In this document: positions 1 to 7,888 of the stretch, in pieces
Layout: each line of letters opens with the position of its first letter
Numbering within the stretch: position 1 is the first letter of the stretch
Notes under the pieces: model-generated
Seen by the model: the letters and a program-made list of their open reading frames with translations, nothing else
Told to the model about the DNA's origin: nothing
Databases searched by the model: none
Translations under genes and position numbers: made by a program
Assembly: GCF_024757985.1 (NCBI RefSeq)
Contig: NZ_CP103289.1
Location: 3,472,001-3,536,000 of the forward strand
Source of the DNA: Cellulomonas sp. NS3
Lineage (GTDB): Bacteria > Actinomycetota > Actinomycetes > Actinomycetales > Cellulomonadaceae
Length of the DNA stretch: 64,000 nucleotides
Direction: 5' to 3'

Positions 1-2
1 TC

Positions 3-1016
3 GGCGTGCTCGCGGCGTCCGGGGCGGCGGTCGAGGAGGGCGCACGCGTCGTCGTGCACGCCAAGCCGGAGTTCTGGACCAAGCGCGGGTCCCTGCAGCT
101 CCAGGCCGACGCCGTGCGGGCCGTCGGCGTCGGCGAGCTGCTCGCCCGCATCGAGCACCTCAAGGGCGTGCTGGCCGCCGAGGGGCTGTTCGACGCCCGC
201 CGGAAGGTGCCGCTGCCGTTCCTGCCGCGCGTCGTCGGGCTCGTGTGCGGGCGCGAGTCCAAGGCCGAGCACGACGTCGTCGTCAACGCCCGGGCGCGCT
301 GGCCGCAGGTCGAGTTCGAGATCCGGGAGGTCGCGGTGCAGGGCGTCGGCGCGGTCGCCCAGGTGAGCGCCGCGATCGCGGAGCTCGACGCGGACCCCCG
401 GGTCGAGGTCATCGTGGTCGCGCGCGGCGGCGGCGCGGTCGAGGACCTGCTGCCGTTCAGCAACGAGGCGCTCGTGCGCGCGGCCGCCGCGTGCCGCACG
501 CCGCTCGTGAGCGCGATCGGCCACGAGACCGACTGCCCCCTGCTCGACCTCGTCGCCGACTACCGCGCCTCGACACCGACCGACGCCGCGAAGCACGTCG
601 TCCCCGACGTCGGCGAGGAGCGGGCGCGCCTGACGCAGGCCCGCTCGCGCATGCGCGGCGCCCTCGTGCACCGGCTCACGCGCGAGCAGCACGGGCTCGA
701 CTCGCTGCGGAGCCGGCCGGTGCTGGCGTCACCGGTGCGCCTCGTCGAGACCCGCGAGCAGGACGTGCACCGGCTGCGCGACGGCGCACGCCGCGCCCTC
801 GAGCACGCGCTCGTGCGCGCGGGGGCGGACACCACCCGGCTCGCCGCGCAGGTCCGGGCGCTGTCGCCGGCCGCGACGCTCGCCCGCGGCTACGCGGTGG
901 TGCAGCGCGCCGACGGGGCGGTCGTCCGCGACCCGGGGGACGTCACGGAGGGCGAGGACCTGCGGGTCCGGGTCGCGCACGGCGAGATCCACGCGGCGGT
1001 CACGCGCCGCGGCTGA
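3..1016 (+). CDS. xseA: Exodeoxyribonuclease VII large subunit (5' end outside window)
   Basis: Large, catalytic subunit of exonuclease VII, which with XseB degrades single-stranded DNA to oligonucleotides in the cytoplasm. The reading frame is open from the window edge, so the N-terminal OB-fold and the true start lie upstream; about 337 residues are visible. The conserved core is clear: the [12 protein letters not shown] segment, a [11 protein letters not shown] glycine-rich motif, and SAIGHETD followed by [12 protein letters not shown]. After this comes an Arg/Leu-rich helical region, as expected for the coiled-coil part, and the C-terminal [13 protein letters not shown] repeat element typical of the family. 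It is followed, 114 bases on, by xseB. Family assignment is firm; only the 5' boundary is unknown. Confidence 0.96.
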   Translation, partial: GVLAASGAAVEEGARVVVHAKPEFWTKRGSLQLQADAVRAVGVGELLARIEHLKGVLAAEGLFDARRKVPLPFLPRVVGLVCGRESKAEHDVVVNARARWPQVEFEIREVAVQGVGAVAQVSAAIAELDADPRVEVIVVARGGGAVEDLLPFSNEALVRAAAACRTPLVSAIGHETDCPLLDLVADYRASTPTDAAKHVVPDVGEERARLTQARSRMRGALVHRLTREQHGLDSLRSRPVLASPVRLVETREQDVHRLRDGARRALEHALVRAGADTTRLAAQVRALSPAATLARGYAVVQRADGAVVRDPGDVTEGEDLRVRVAHGEIHAAVTRRG

Positions 1017-1130
1017 GCACCGGCGCCGGTGGACTCCGCCGTCGAGCCACCTCCGCGGCGGCGGACCAGCCTGCGGACGACGGCGCGACCGTTCGCGCGC
1101 GAGGTGGGCGGGTGCTGGTTGACTGGTCCC

Positions 1131-1433
1131 GTGCCGAAGACGACCGAGCCCGCGTCCGCGCCCGCTGTCCCCACCGCGCCCCTCGACGACGCCCACGACC
1201 TGAGCTACGAGCAGGCGCGCGACGAGCTCGTCGCCGTCGTCGCCCGGCTCGAGGCCGGCGGGGCGACGCTCGAGGAGTCCCTCGTGCTCTGGGAGCGGGG
1301 TGAGGTGCTCGCCGCTCGCTGCCAGGAGTGGCTCGACGGCGCGCGCGAGCGGCTCGCGTCGGCCCGGGGTGACGAGCCCGGCACCGACGCCGAGGCGTCC
1401 GACGCCGCGACGACCGTGGGAGGCGCACGATGA
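1131..1433 (+). CDS. xseB: Exodeoxyribonuclease VII small subunit
   Basis: Small subunit of exonuclease VII, a short helical hairpin that binds the XseA coiled coil. I place the start at GTG 1131, giving 100 residues. An upstream in-frame start at 1029 would add 34 Pro/Arg-rich residues that do not look like the family. The core, [21 protein letters not shown] followed by [15 protein letters not shown], is the standard XseB signature (first ~65 residues), then a short Asp/Glu/Ala tail. The stop overlaps the next start as ATGA (1430-1433), so the sugar kinase is probably translationally coupled to it. No strong Shine-Dalgarno precedes 1131, so the exact start is less sure than the identity. 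Confidence 0.93.
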   Translation: MPKTTEPASAPAVPTAPLDDAHDLSYEQARDELVAVVARLEAGGATLEESLVLWERGEVLAARCQEWLDGARERLASARGDEPGTDAEASDAATTVGGAR

Positions 1434-2365
1434 GCGCGGCGGGCGAGCGCGCGCTCGTCGTCGGCGAGGCGCTGGTCGACATCGTCCGGCGCACCGACGG
1501 CTCGGTCAGCGAGCACCCCGGCGGCAGCCCGGCGAACGTGGCGCTCGGGCTCGCGCGGCTCGGCCGCACCGCCGAGCTGCTGACGTGGCTCGGCGACGAC
1601 GCGCACGGCGACCTCGTGCGGGCGCACCTCGAGCGGGACGGCGTGCACGTGCTGCGCGGGGACCGGGTCGCGGCGGCGACGTCGACGGCCGCGGCCACGC
1701 TCGACACCGAGGGCGGCGCGACCTACGACTTCGAGCTCGAGTGGGACCTGCCGGCGACGTGGGACTCCTCCGACGGCGCGCCCGTCGTGGTGCACACCGG
1801 GTCCATCGCGGCGGTGCTGCCCCCGGGCGGTGAGGCCGTCGCGCGTCTCCTCGCGGAGCACCGCGCGACGTCGACCGTCACGTACGACCCGAACCTGCGC
1901 CCGGCGCTCATGGCCGCGCCCGCGGTCACGCTGCCGCTCGTCGAGAACCTCGTCGCGCAGGCCGACGTGGTCAAGGTCAGCGACGAGGACCTCGCGTGGC
2001 TCATGCCGGGGGTCGCCCCTGCGGAGATCGCCGAGGACTGGGTGCGCCGTGGGCCGGCCGTCGTGGTCGTGACGCACGGCGGCGAGGGTGCGTTCGCGTG
2101 CACCGCGGCCGGCGACCGCCTCGCGATCGCGGCCGAGAACGTCGAGGTCGCCGACACGGTCGGCGCGGGCGACTCGTTCATGTCGGGGCTCATCGACGGG
2201 CTGTGGTCCGCGGGCCTGCTCGGGGCGGACCGCCGCGAGGCGCTGCGCGCGATCGACGCGGGGACGCTCGAGCAGGTGCTCGTGCGGTGCGTGCGGATCG
2301 CGGCCATCACGGTCTCGCGCCCCGGCGCGAACCCGCCGACCTCCGCGGAGCTCGGCGAGGGCTGA
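1430..2365 (+). CDS. PfkB-family carbohydrate kinase (fructokinase-like)
   Basis: Cytoplasmic sugar kinase of the ribokinase/PfkB family, 311 residues, the normal length. The N-terminal PfkB signature [15 protein letters not shown] (about residues 28-42) and the C-terminal DTVGAGDSF motif (about 242-250, containing the catalytic Asp and anion-hole Gly residues) are intact. The protein resembles bacterial fructokinases more than ribokinases or 1-phosphofructokinases, but the sugar cannot be fixed from sequence alone. Its ATG overlaps the xseB stop by 4 bases, an odd partner for a nuclease subunit; the coupling probably reflects genome compaction rather than a shared pathway. A secreted GH15 glycosidase lies convergently downstream, so a link to imported sugars is possible but unproven. 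Confidence 0.88.
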   Translation: MSAAGERALVVGEALVDIVRRTDGSVSEHPGGSPANVALGLARLGRTAELLTWLGDDAHGDLVRAHLERDGVHVLRGDRVAAATSTAAATLDTEGGATYDFELEWDLPATWDSSDGAPVVVHTGSIAAVLPPGGEAVARLLAEHRATSTVTYDPNLRPALMAAPAVTLPLVENLVAQADVVKVSDEDLAWLMPGVAPAEIAEDWVRRGPAVVVVTHGGEGAFACTAAGDRLAIAAENVEVADTVGAGDSFMSGLIDGLWSAGLLGADRREALRAIDAGTLEQVLVRCVRIAAITVSRPGANPPTSAELGEG

Positions 2366-2480
2366 CGCGAGGTCGTCGACGGCCTCGGCACGTCCACGCG
2401 CAGCGCTCGGTCGCCGACTGCCCGGACCGGGACGGCGTGGCGGGCACGCCGCAGCGCCGGGCACGCCGCAGGGTCGGGCG

Positions 2481-3851
2481 TCAGCCCTGTGCGTCGAGCT
2501 CGTCGAGGGTCAGCAGCACGAGCGAGGCGGTCCAGGCGAGCGGCGCGAGGTCGGCGGGCCGGCCGTCCCACAGCACCTTCTCGGGCAGCGAACCGGCGTC
2601 GGTGCGGTGCGCGTCGAGCCAGTCGAGCCGGCTCCGGGCGTCGTCCACCCGGCCGGCGCCTGCGGCCGTCAGCGCGAACAGCGCGGTCTGCGGGGTCCAC
2701 GAGATGCCGTCGGCCTTCCAGCCGGCGCCGGGGGCGAGCCCGCCCGCGGGTCGCTCCATGCCCTCCGCGGCCGCGAGCCACGCCGCGGTGACGTCGGGCG
2801 AGCCGGACGCGAAGGGCGGCATGAGGAACGCGACGGCGGCGTCCCGCACCTGGCCCCCGTCGTGCCGCGGGTACCCGAGCGGGGCGAACCGGGTCGCGAG
2901 CGCGCGGTCGAGCATCGCCTCGACGGACGCGGCGCGGGCCTCGAGCTCGGGCGCCCACGCCGGTCCGACGCCGGGCGCGGACCCGGCGACGGACTGCGCG
3001 AGCTCCTGCGCCGAGCGCGCCCCGAGGAGCATCGGGGCGACGACGCCGAGGGTCGTGCGCGTCTCGCGGACCTCCCAGTAGTCCGGGGACGGGCGCGGCA
3101 TCCCGGTGACCGGGTCGATCGCGCCCTCGATGGCGGCGAGCGCGCTCGTGAGGCTGGGGGCGAGAGCGTCGAGCGTCGCCGCGCGTGTCTCGTCGTCGGC
3201 CGCCGCGTACCACTCGGCGGCGGCCCACAGGTACCAGGCGCCGCCGTCGAGCTGCGTGCCGCGGTCGTCGGGCACACCGCTCTCGTCGGGCAGGTACCGG
3301 GCCTGGAACGTCCCGTCGGCCTCCTGGACGCGCGCCAGGTGGCCCAGGATCCGCGCGGCGTCGTCGGCGTGCCCGGTGCGGGCGAGCGCGACGGCCACGA
3401 AGCTCGCGTCGCGCGGCCACGAGTAGAGCCACGCCGCGGTCGGCCCCGCCAGGACGGCGCCGTTGTCGAGCGTCAGCGTGTCGAGGTCGAGCAGCGCCTG
3501 CCGCGCCATGTCCGCGTACCGCTCGGGCCCGGGCACGGTCCCCGCGGCCAGCCAGTCCCGCTGGACCTCGGCGAGCGCCTCGAGCTCCGCGTGCCGCTCG
3601 GTGGCCGCACGCGCGTCGTCCCCCGCGGCGCTCACGACGGCGGCGGTGACGTTGCTGCCCTCGAAGCGGGTGACCGCCTCGTCGGGTCCGACCGCGACGA
3701 CCACGTCGTCGACCGAGAGCAGCGCGGCCTGGGTGCGCAGCGCGGGCTCCGCGTAGGGGCGCGGCCCACCGACCGACGACGACGCGAGGAGCAGCGTGGC
3801 GGCCGCGACCACGGCGGGCACGGCGGCGCGTCGGAGTCGTCGGGCTGGCAC
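2481..3851 (-). CDS. Secreted glycoside hydrolase family 15-like protein (glucoamylase-like)
   Basis: 456 residues with an Arg-rich N-terminus and a hydrophobic stretch (about residues 10-28) that looks like a signal peptide or signal anchor; no lipobox Cys is seen. The (alpha/alpha)6-barrel motifs of GH15 are present: WLYSWPRDASF (~150), DDRGTQLDGGAWYLWA (~210), PDYWEVRE carrying the expected general acid Glu, and GSLPEKV followed by PLAWT near the C-terminus carrying the expected catalytic base Glu. It probably removes glucose or related units from alpha-glucans or glycosides outside the cell. Bacterial glucoamylases often carry an N-terminal beta-sandwich; here the region before the barrel is short (~115 residues), so substrate choice may differ. 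The GTG start is preceded at -12 to -7 by TAGAGT, so the mRNA may be leaderless. Confidence 0.85.
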   Translation of the reverse strand: MPARRLRRAAVPAVVAAATLLLASSSVGGPRPYAEPALRTQAALLSVDDVVVAVGPDEAVTRFEGSNVTAAVVSAAGDDARAATERHAELEALAEVQRDWLAAGTVPGPERYADMARQALLDLDTLTLDNGAVLAGPTAAWLYSWPRDASFVAVALARTGHADDAARILGHLARVQEADGTFQARYLPDESGVPDDRGTQLDGGAWYLWAAAEWYAAADDETRAATLDALAPSLTSALAAIEGAIDPVTGMPRPSPDYWEVRETRTTLGVVAPMLLGARSAQELAQSVAGSAPGVGPAWAPELEARAASVEAMLDRALATRFAPLGYPRHDGGQVRDAAVAFLMPPFASGSPDVTAAWLAAAEGMERPAGGLAPGAGWKADGISWTPQTALFALTAAGAGRVDDARSRLDWLDAHRTDAGSLPEKVLWDGRPADLAPLAWTASLVLLTLDELDAQG

Positions 3852-3857
3852 CCGGGA

Positions 3858-3863
3858 ACTCTA
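3858..3863 (-). promoter_or_regulatory. Candidate -10 box (TAGAGT) for a leaderless GH15 transcript
   Basis: On the minus strand TAGAGT fits the actinobacterial TANNNT -10 pattern and lies exactly 6 bases before the GTG at 3851, the spacing expected if transcription begins on the start codon. There is no Shine-Dalgarno before this GTG. No convincing -35 is visible. Based on pattern only. Confidence 0.35.
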
Positions 3864-3962
3864 GTACGGACGCGCACCGCCACCAGGAGGCCGGGCGCCG
3901 CCGACCGCACGCGGTGACCGCTCTGCGAGCCGACCGCGCGGGTCGTCCGACGACCTGCCAGC

Positions 3963-4610
3963 ATGTGCTCCGTGACCCCCACCATCACCCCGGCAGAGGC
4001 CTGGACCCGGCTCCAGGAGGGCAACGAGCGCTTCGTGCGCGGCGAGATGCTGCACCCGTCGCAGGGCGTCGACCGGCGCAGCGAGCTGAGCGTCGCGCAG
4101 GCGCCGTTCGCGGTCGTCTTCGGCTGCTCGGACAGCCGCGTCGCCGCCGAGATCATCTTCGACCAGGGGCTCGGCGACGTCTTCGTCGTCCGGACCGCGG
4201 GCCACGTGCTCGACACGACCGTCATCGGCTCGATCGAGTACGGCGTCAACGTGCTCGGCGCGTCGCTGGTCCTGGTCCTCGGGCACGACAGCTGCGGCGC
4301 GGTCGCGGCGGCGACGACGGCGCTGACGACCGGCGAGCTGCCCGACGGGTTCGTGCGGGCGATCGTCGACCGGGTGATCCCGAGCATCGTGAACATCGCG
4401 AGCGGCCCGGACGGACGCACGTTCGCGTCGCTGTCGGCGGCCGAGCTGGGGCACGAGCACGTGCGGCACACCGTGCAGATGCTGCAGGGCTACTCCAAGT
4501 CGCTCGCCGAGGCGGTCGAGGAGGGCCGCTGCGCGATCCTGGGCGTCGAGTACACGCTCGCCGACGGCCGCGCGCAGGTCACGGAGTCGGTCGGGCCCGT
4601 CGGGGTCTGA
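3963..4610 (+). CDS. Beta-class carbonic anhydrase
   Basis: Interconverts CO2 and bicarbonate in the cytoplasm; zinc enzyme of the beta (Cab/CynT-like) class, 215 residues if ATG 3963 is used. An alternative GTG at 3972 would remove three residues and cannot be excluded. Zinc ligands and the catalytic dyad are intact: GCSDSR gives Cys55, Asp57 and Arg59, and GHDSC gives His108 and Cys111. The segment TAGHVLD and the tail LGVEYTLADG also fit. There is no signal peptide or SulP transporter fusion. It stands alone between the divergent GH15 gene and a downstream exporter, so it looks like the general housekeeping enzyme that supplies bicarbonate to carboxylases. Confidence 0.94.
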   Translation: MCSVTPTITPAEAWTRLQEGNERFVRGEMLHPSQGVDRRSELSVAQAPFAVVFGCSDSRVAAEIIFDQGLGDVFVVRTAGHVLDTTVIGSIEYGVNVLGASLVLVLGHDSCGAVAAATTALTTGELPDGFVRAIVDRVIPSIVNIASGPDGRTFASLSAAELGHEHVRHTVQMLQGYSKSLAEAVEEGRCAILGVEYTLADGRAQVTESVGPVGV

Positions 4611-4823
4611 CGCAGGACGCGGCCGCTCTCGCTCGGCGACCGCGAGCGGACGGGCGGTCCGCCGACGCGAGCGCGGCGCGCGCGAGACGCGGATCACGCT
4701 GGTCGCGCAGCCGCACCTGGACGACGATCGAGGCCCCGCGCGGGCTCGTCGGCCCGTCTCCGGCGAGGTCCACGGCGCGAGAATGCGTTCGCCCTGCCCC
4801 CGCGCGGGTGCCAGGGTCGACGC

Positions 4824-6104
4824 GTGCCCCGACTCCCCCAGCGCGCCGGACCCGGTGCCTTCGCGTCGTTGCAGGTCCCCGCGTACCGCGCGTGGTTCGC
4901 GAGCCAGATCCTCTCGGCGTCGGGCCTCGTCACGCAGTCGGTGGGGACCGCGTGGCTCGTGCTCGAGCTGACCGGGCGCGCCGTCGACCTCGCGCTGCTC
5001 TCCGCCGCGACGCTCCTGCCCGTGCTGCTCGCGGGTGCGTGGACGGGCGGGCTCGCGGACCGCGTCGACCGCCGCCGCCTGCTCGTGGTCACGCAGTCGG
5101 CGTTCGTGGTGCTCGCTCTCGTGCTGACGGCGCTGAGCGCGTCCGGCGCCGCCCAGGTCTGGTCGCTGCTGCTCGTCAACGCCCTGAGCGGCGCGGTGAA
5201 CGCGGTCGACGCCCCGACGCGTCAGGTCTACGTGATGGACCTCGTCGGGCGGGACCGGCTCGCGAGCGCCGTGAGCCTCTACGAGGTCATCCTCAACGCC
5301 TCGCGCGTCGTCGGGCCCGCCGTGGGCGGGCTGCTGCTCACGCTCTCGGGCCCCACCGCGTGCTTCGCGGCCAACGCCGTCTCCTACGTCGCGCCGCTGC
5401 TCGTGCTGTGGCGCTACCGGCCGGCGTCGAGCGGCCCGGCACCTGGCTCCGCACCACGCGCGCGCGGCGCCGCTCGCGCGGGCCTGCGGTACGTGTGGTC
5501 CACGCCGGTGCTGCGCGCGTGCGTGCTCGTGGCCGGCGCGAGCGGGGTGCTGTTCAACGCGTCGGTGCTGTTCCCCCTGCTCGCGACGCGCGCGCTCGGC
5601 ATGGACGGCGCCGGGTACGGCGCGCTGCTCGCGTGCTTCGGTCTGGGTGCCCTGCCCGGGGCGCTCGTCGCGGCGCGGCTCGGGCAGCCGAGCGGCGCGG
5701 GCGTCCGGGTGCTCGCGCTCGGGACCGGGGTCGCCATGGCGCTGACCGGCCTGTCCCCGACCGCCGGGGTCGCATTCGCCGCGATGGCGGTCACCGGTTT
5801 CGTGTCGATCTGGTGCATCACCGCCGCGAACACGCTCGTGCAGCTGCGCGCGGCGCCCGAGCTGCGCGGCCGGACGCTCGGGGTGTGGACGATGGCGCTG
5901 CCGGGGCTCAACCCTGTCACGGGGATCGCCGTGGCGACGCTCGCCGACCACGCCGGCGCCCGGGCCGGCTTCGCCGCGGGCGGTGCGGCGATCGCGGTGG
6001 CGGCGCTCGTCGGGTGGCGGGCGCTCGGCCGGGACCGCGCACCCGAGCCCGCACCCGATCCCGCACCCCGCGCCGTGGCGCAGGCCACGCCCGCGCCGCG
6101 CTGA
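4824..6104 (+). CDS. MFS transporter, MFS_3 / EntS-like exporter
   Basis: Major facilitator superfamily protein of 426 residues with about 12 hydrophobic segments. The N-terminus (VPAYRAWFASQILSASG) and the loop GGLADRVDRRRLLV after TM2 match the MFS_3 branch, which includes the enterobactin exporter EntS and macrolide/drug exporters. DLVGRDRLASAVSLYEVILNASRVVGPA is the usual second signature of that branch. Substrate unknown; efflux of a small lipophilic compound or siderophore is the family expectation. The start is GTG 4824, with an AGGG about 8 bases upstream. The C-terminus ends in a Pro/Ala/Arg-rich cytoplasmic tail of about 25 residues. The preceding 213-base gap (4611-4823) holds no gene; a loose inverted repeat near 4625-4655 may end the carbonic anhydrase message. 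Confidence 0.87.
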   Translation: MPRLPQRAGPGAFASLQVPAYRAWFASQILSASGLVTQSVGTAWLVLELTGRAVDLALLSAATLLPVLLAGAWTGGLADRVDRRRLLVVTQSAFVVLALVLTALSASGAAQVWSLLLVNALSGAVNAVDAPTRQVYVMDLVGRDRLASAVSLYEVILNASRVVGPAVGGLLLTLSGPTACFAANAVSYVAPLLVLWRYRPASSGPAPGSAPRARGAARAGLRYVWSTPVLRACVLVAGASGVLFNASVLFPLLATRALGMDGAGYGALLACFGLGALPGALVAARLGQPSGAGVRVLALGTGVAMALTGLSPTAGVAFAAMAVTGFVSIWCITAANTLVQLRAAPELRGRTLGVWTMALPGLNPVTGIAVATLADHAGARAGFAAGGAAIAVAALVGWRALGRDRAPEPAPDPAPRAVAQATPAPR

Positions 6105-6137
6105 CGGGTCCCGGGGCCCGGTGAGAGGATGCGGGGC

Positions 6138-7553
6138 ATGAGCAGCGACGTCGCTTCCGGGTCCGGTTTCCGTATCGAGCACGACACGATGGGTGAGGTG
6201 CGCGTCCCGGCGGACGCGCTGTACCGCGCGCAGACGCAGCGCGCGGTCGAGAACTTCCCCATCTCGGGGACGCGGCTCGAGCGCAGCCACATCGAGGCGC
6301 TCGCGCGCATCAAGAAGGCCGCCGCGCGCGCGAACGCCGAGCTCGGGGTCCTCGAGCAGGACGTCGCGGACGCGATCGTCGCGGCCGCCGACGAGGTCGC
6401 CTCCGGGGCGCACGACGCGCACTTCCCCGTCGACGTCTTCCAGACCGGGTCCGGCACGTCGTCGAACATGAACACCAACGAGGTCGTCGCGACGCTCGCG
6501 AGCACGCGGCTCGGGCGCCCGGTGCACCCCAACGACCACGTCAACGCGTCCCAGTCGTCGAACGACGTGTTCCCCACGTCGGTGCACGTCGCCGCGACCG
6601 CGGGCGTCGTCGGCACCCTCGTCCCGGCGCTCGCGCACCTCGCGGAGGCGCTCGAGGCGAAGGCCACGCAGTTCGCGGGCGTCGTGAAGTCGGGGCGCAC
6701 GCACCTCATGGACGCGACGCCGGTCACGCTCGGCCAGGAGTTCGGCGGGTACGCCGCCGCGGTCCGCTACGGCATCGAGCGCCTCGAGGCCGCGCTCCCC
6801 CGCGCCGCGGAGGTCCCGCTCGGCGGCACCGCGGTCGGCACCGGCATCAACACCCCGGCCGGGTTCCCGCAGCGGGTCATCGCGCTCCTGGTGGAGGACA
6901 CCGGGCTGCCGCTGACCGAGGCGCGCGACCACTTCGAGGCGCAGAGCGCGCGCGACGGGCTCGTCGAGCTCTCGGGTGCCTTGCGCACGATCGCGGTGAG
7001 CCTGACGAAGATCTGCAACGACCTGCGCTGGATGGGCTCCGGCCCCAACACGGGCCTCGGCGAGATCGCCATCCCCGACCTGCAGCCCGGGTCGTCGATC
7101 ATGCCCGGCAAGGTCAACCCGGTGATCCCGGAGGCGGTGCTCATGGTCGCCGCGCGCGTCATCGGCAACGACGCGACGGTCGCGTGGGCGGGCGCGAGCG
7201 GCGCGTTCGAGCTCAACGTGCAGATCCCCGTGATCGCGCTCGGGGTGCTCGAGTCGATCCGGCTGCTCGCGAACGCCTCGACGGTGCTCGCGGACCGCAC
7301 GATCGCCGGCATCGAGGCCAACGAGGAGCGCGCCCGGGCGTTCGCGGAGTCGTCGCCGTCGATCGTGACGCCGCTCAACCGGGTGATCGGGTACGAGGCG
7401 GCCGCGAAGATCGCGAAGCACTCCGTGAAGAAGGGCCTGACGGTCCGCGAGGCCGTCGTCGACCTCGGCTACGTCGAGCGCGGCGAGGTCACCGAGGAGC
7501 AGCTCGACCAGGCCCTCGACGTGCTGAGCATGACCCGGCCGCCGCAGGCCTGA
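6138..7553 (+). CDS. fumC: Fumarate hydratase, class II
   Basis: Iron-independent fumarase that hydrates fumarate to L-malate in the TCA cycle; homotetrameric, cytoplasmic. 471 residues from ATG 6138. A second in-frame ATG at 6129 abuts the GAGAGG Shine-Dalgarno (6123-6128), so 6138, nine bases from it, is the better start. Diagnostic motifs are all present: [40 protein letters not shown] and the superfamily signature [11 protein letters not shown] (about 319-329), which contributes the catalytic Ser loop. C-terminal KKGLTVREA matches the D3 domain of class II enzymes and separates it from aspartase. A strong hairpin follows at 7580. Monocistronic by position. Confidence 0.96.
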   Translation: MSSDVASGSGFRIEHDTMGEVRVPADALYRAQTQRAVENFPISGTRLERSHIEALARIKKAAARANAELGVLEQDVADAIVAAADEVASGAHDAHFPVDVFQTGSGTSSNMNTNEVVATLASTRLGRPVHPNDHVNASQSSNDVFPTSVHVAATAGVVGTLVPALAHLAEALEAKATQFAGVVKSGRTHLMDATPVTLGQEFGGYAAAVRYGIERLEAALPRAAEVPLGGTAVGTGINTPAGFPQRVIALLVEDTGLPLTEARDHFEAQSARDGLVELSGALRTIAVSLTKICNDLRWMGSGPNTGLGEIAIPDLQPGSSIMPGKVNPVIPEAVLMVAARVIGNDATVAWAGASGAFELNVQIPVIALGVLESIRLLANASTVLADRTIAGIEANEERARAFAESSPSIVTPLNRVIGYEAAAKIAKHSVKKGLTVREAVVDLGYVERGEVTEEQLDQALDVLSMTRPPQA

Positions 7554-7579
7554 CACCGGCTGCGGTCGCGCCACTCCCA

Positions 7580-7617
7580 CGCCCGGTCCGGCGCGCACCC
7601 GCGTGCCGGGCCGGGCG
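7580..7617 (+). terminator. Hairpin downstream of fumC
   Basis: A 13-bp stem (one G-T pair) is formed by 7580-7592 and 7605-7617 around a 12-base loop, 27 bases past the fumC stop. There is no T-tract, as is common in high-GC actinobacteria. Likely transcription end for fumC. Confidence 0.6.
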
Positions 7618-7888
7618 TCGCGCTGTCGCGGGGCGCCGCGGCCGGGCCGTCGACGGAGGACCTCCGGAGGGCTCCCGCAAGGCCCCGACGGGCCGATCCG
7701 GAAAAGGTTGAGTCCCGCTCGTCACGGTTCCGTCGCGATCCGCGTGTCCAGGTCACGGGCCCGTAACGATCATCACACCATTGCGTGCAACCGCTCCCAC
7801 GGGGCCCGGCGGCCCCACTACGTTCGACGGACCGCGCAGGACCCTGCGGGGCGCACGCGGCGGACGACGACGAGGTCGAGGGGGAACT
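7618..7888 (+). promoter_or_regulatory. Upstream region of the FtsX exporter operon
   Basis: This gene-free stretch (within the 335-base gap 7554-7888) is locally less GC-rich around 7760-7790. It contains a 10-bp palindrome ACGGGCCCGT at 7755-7764 and the -10-like TACGTT at 7819-7824, within the string CTACGTTCGA. The same string precedes the ABC operon at 38272. A purine-rich run at 7871-7884 (GAGG, then GAGGGGG) supplies the ribosome binding site. No -35 hexamer is visible, which would suit an activator-dependent promoter. Confidence 0.35.

Noticed and set aside
4611-4823. Short reading frame or RNA gene between carbonic anhydrase and the MFS gene
   Set aside because: Only Arg-rich frames and a loose inverted repeat are visible.
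3861-7598. A 1,245-codon open frame on the minus strand across carbonic anhydrase, the MFS gene and fumC
   Set aside because: It is Arg/Gly/Asp-rich antisense sequence produced by GC-biased codons; the plus-strand genes have clear family motifs.
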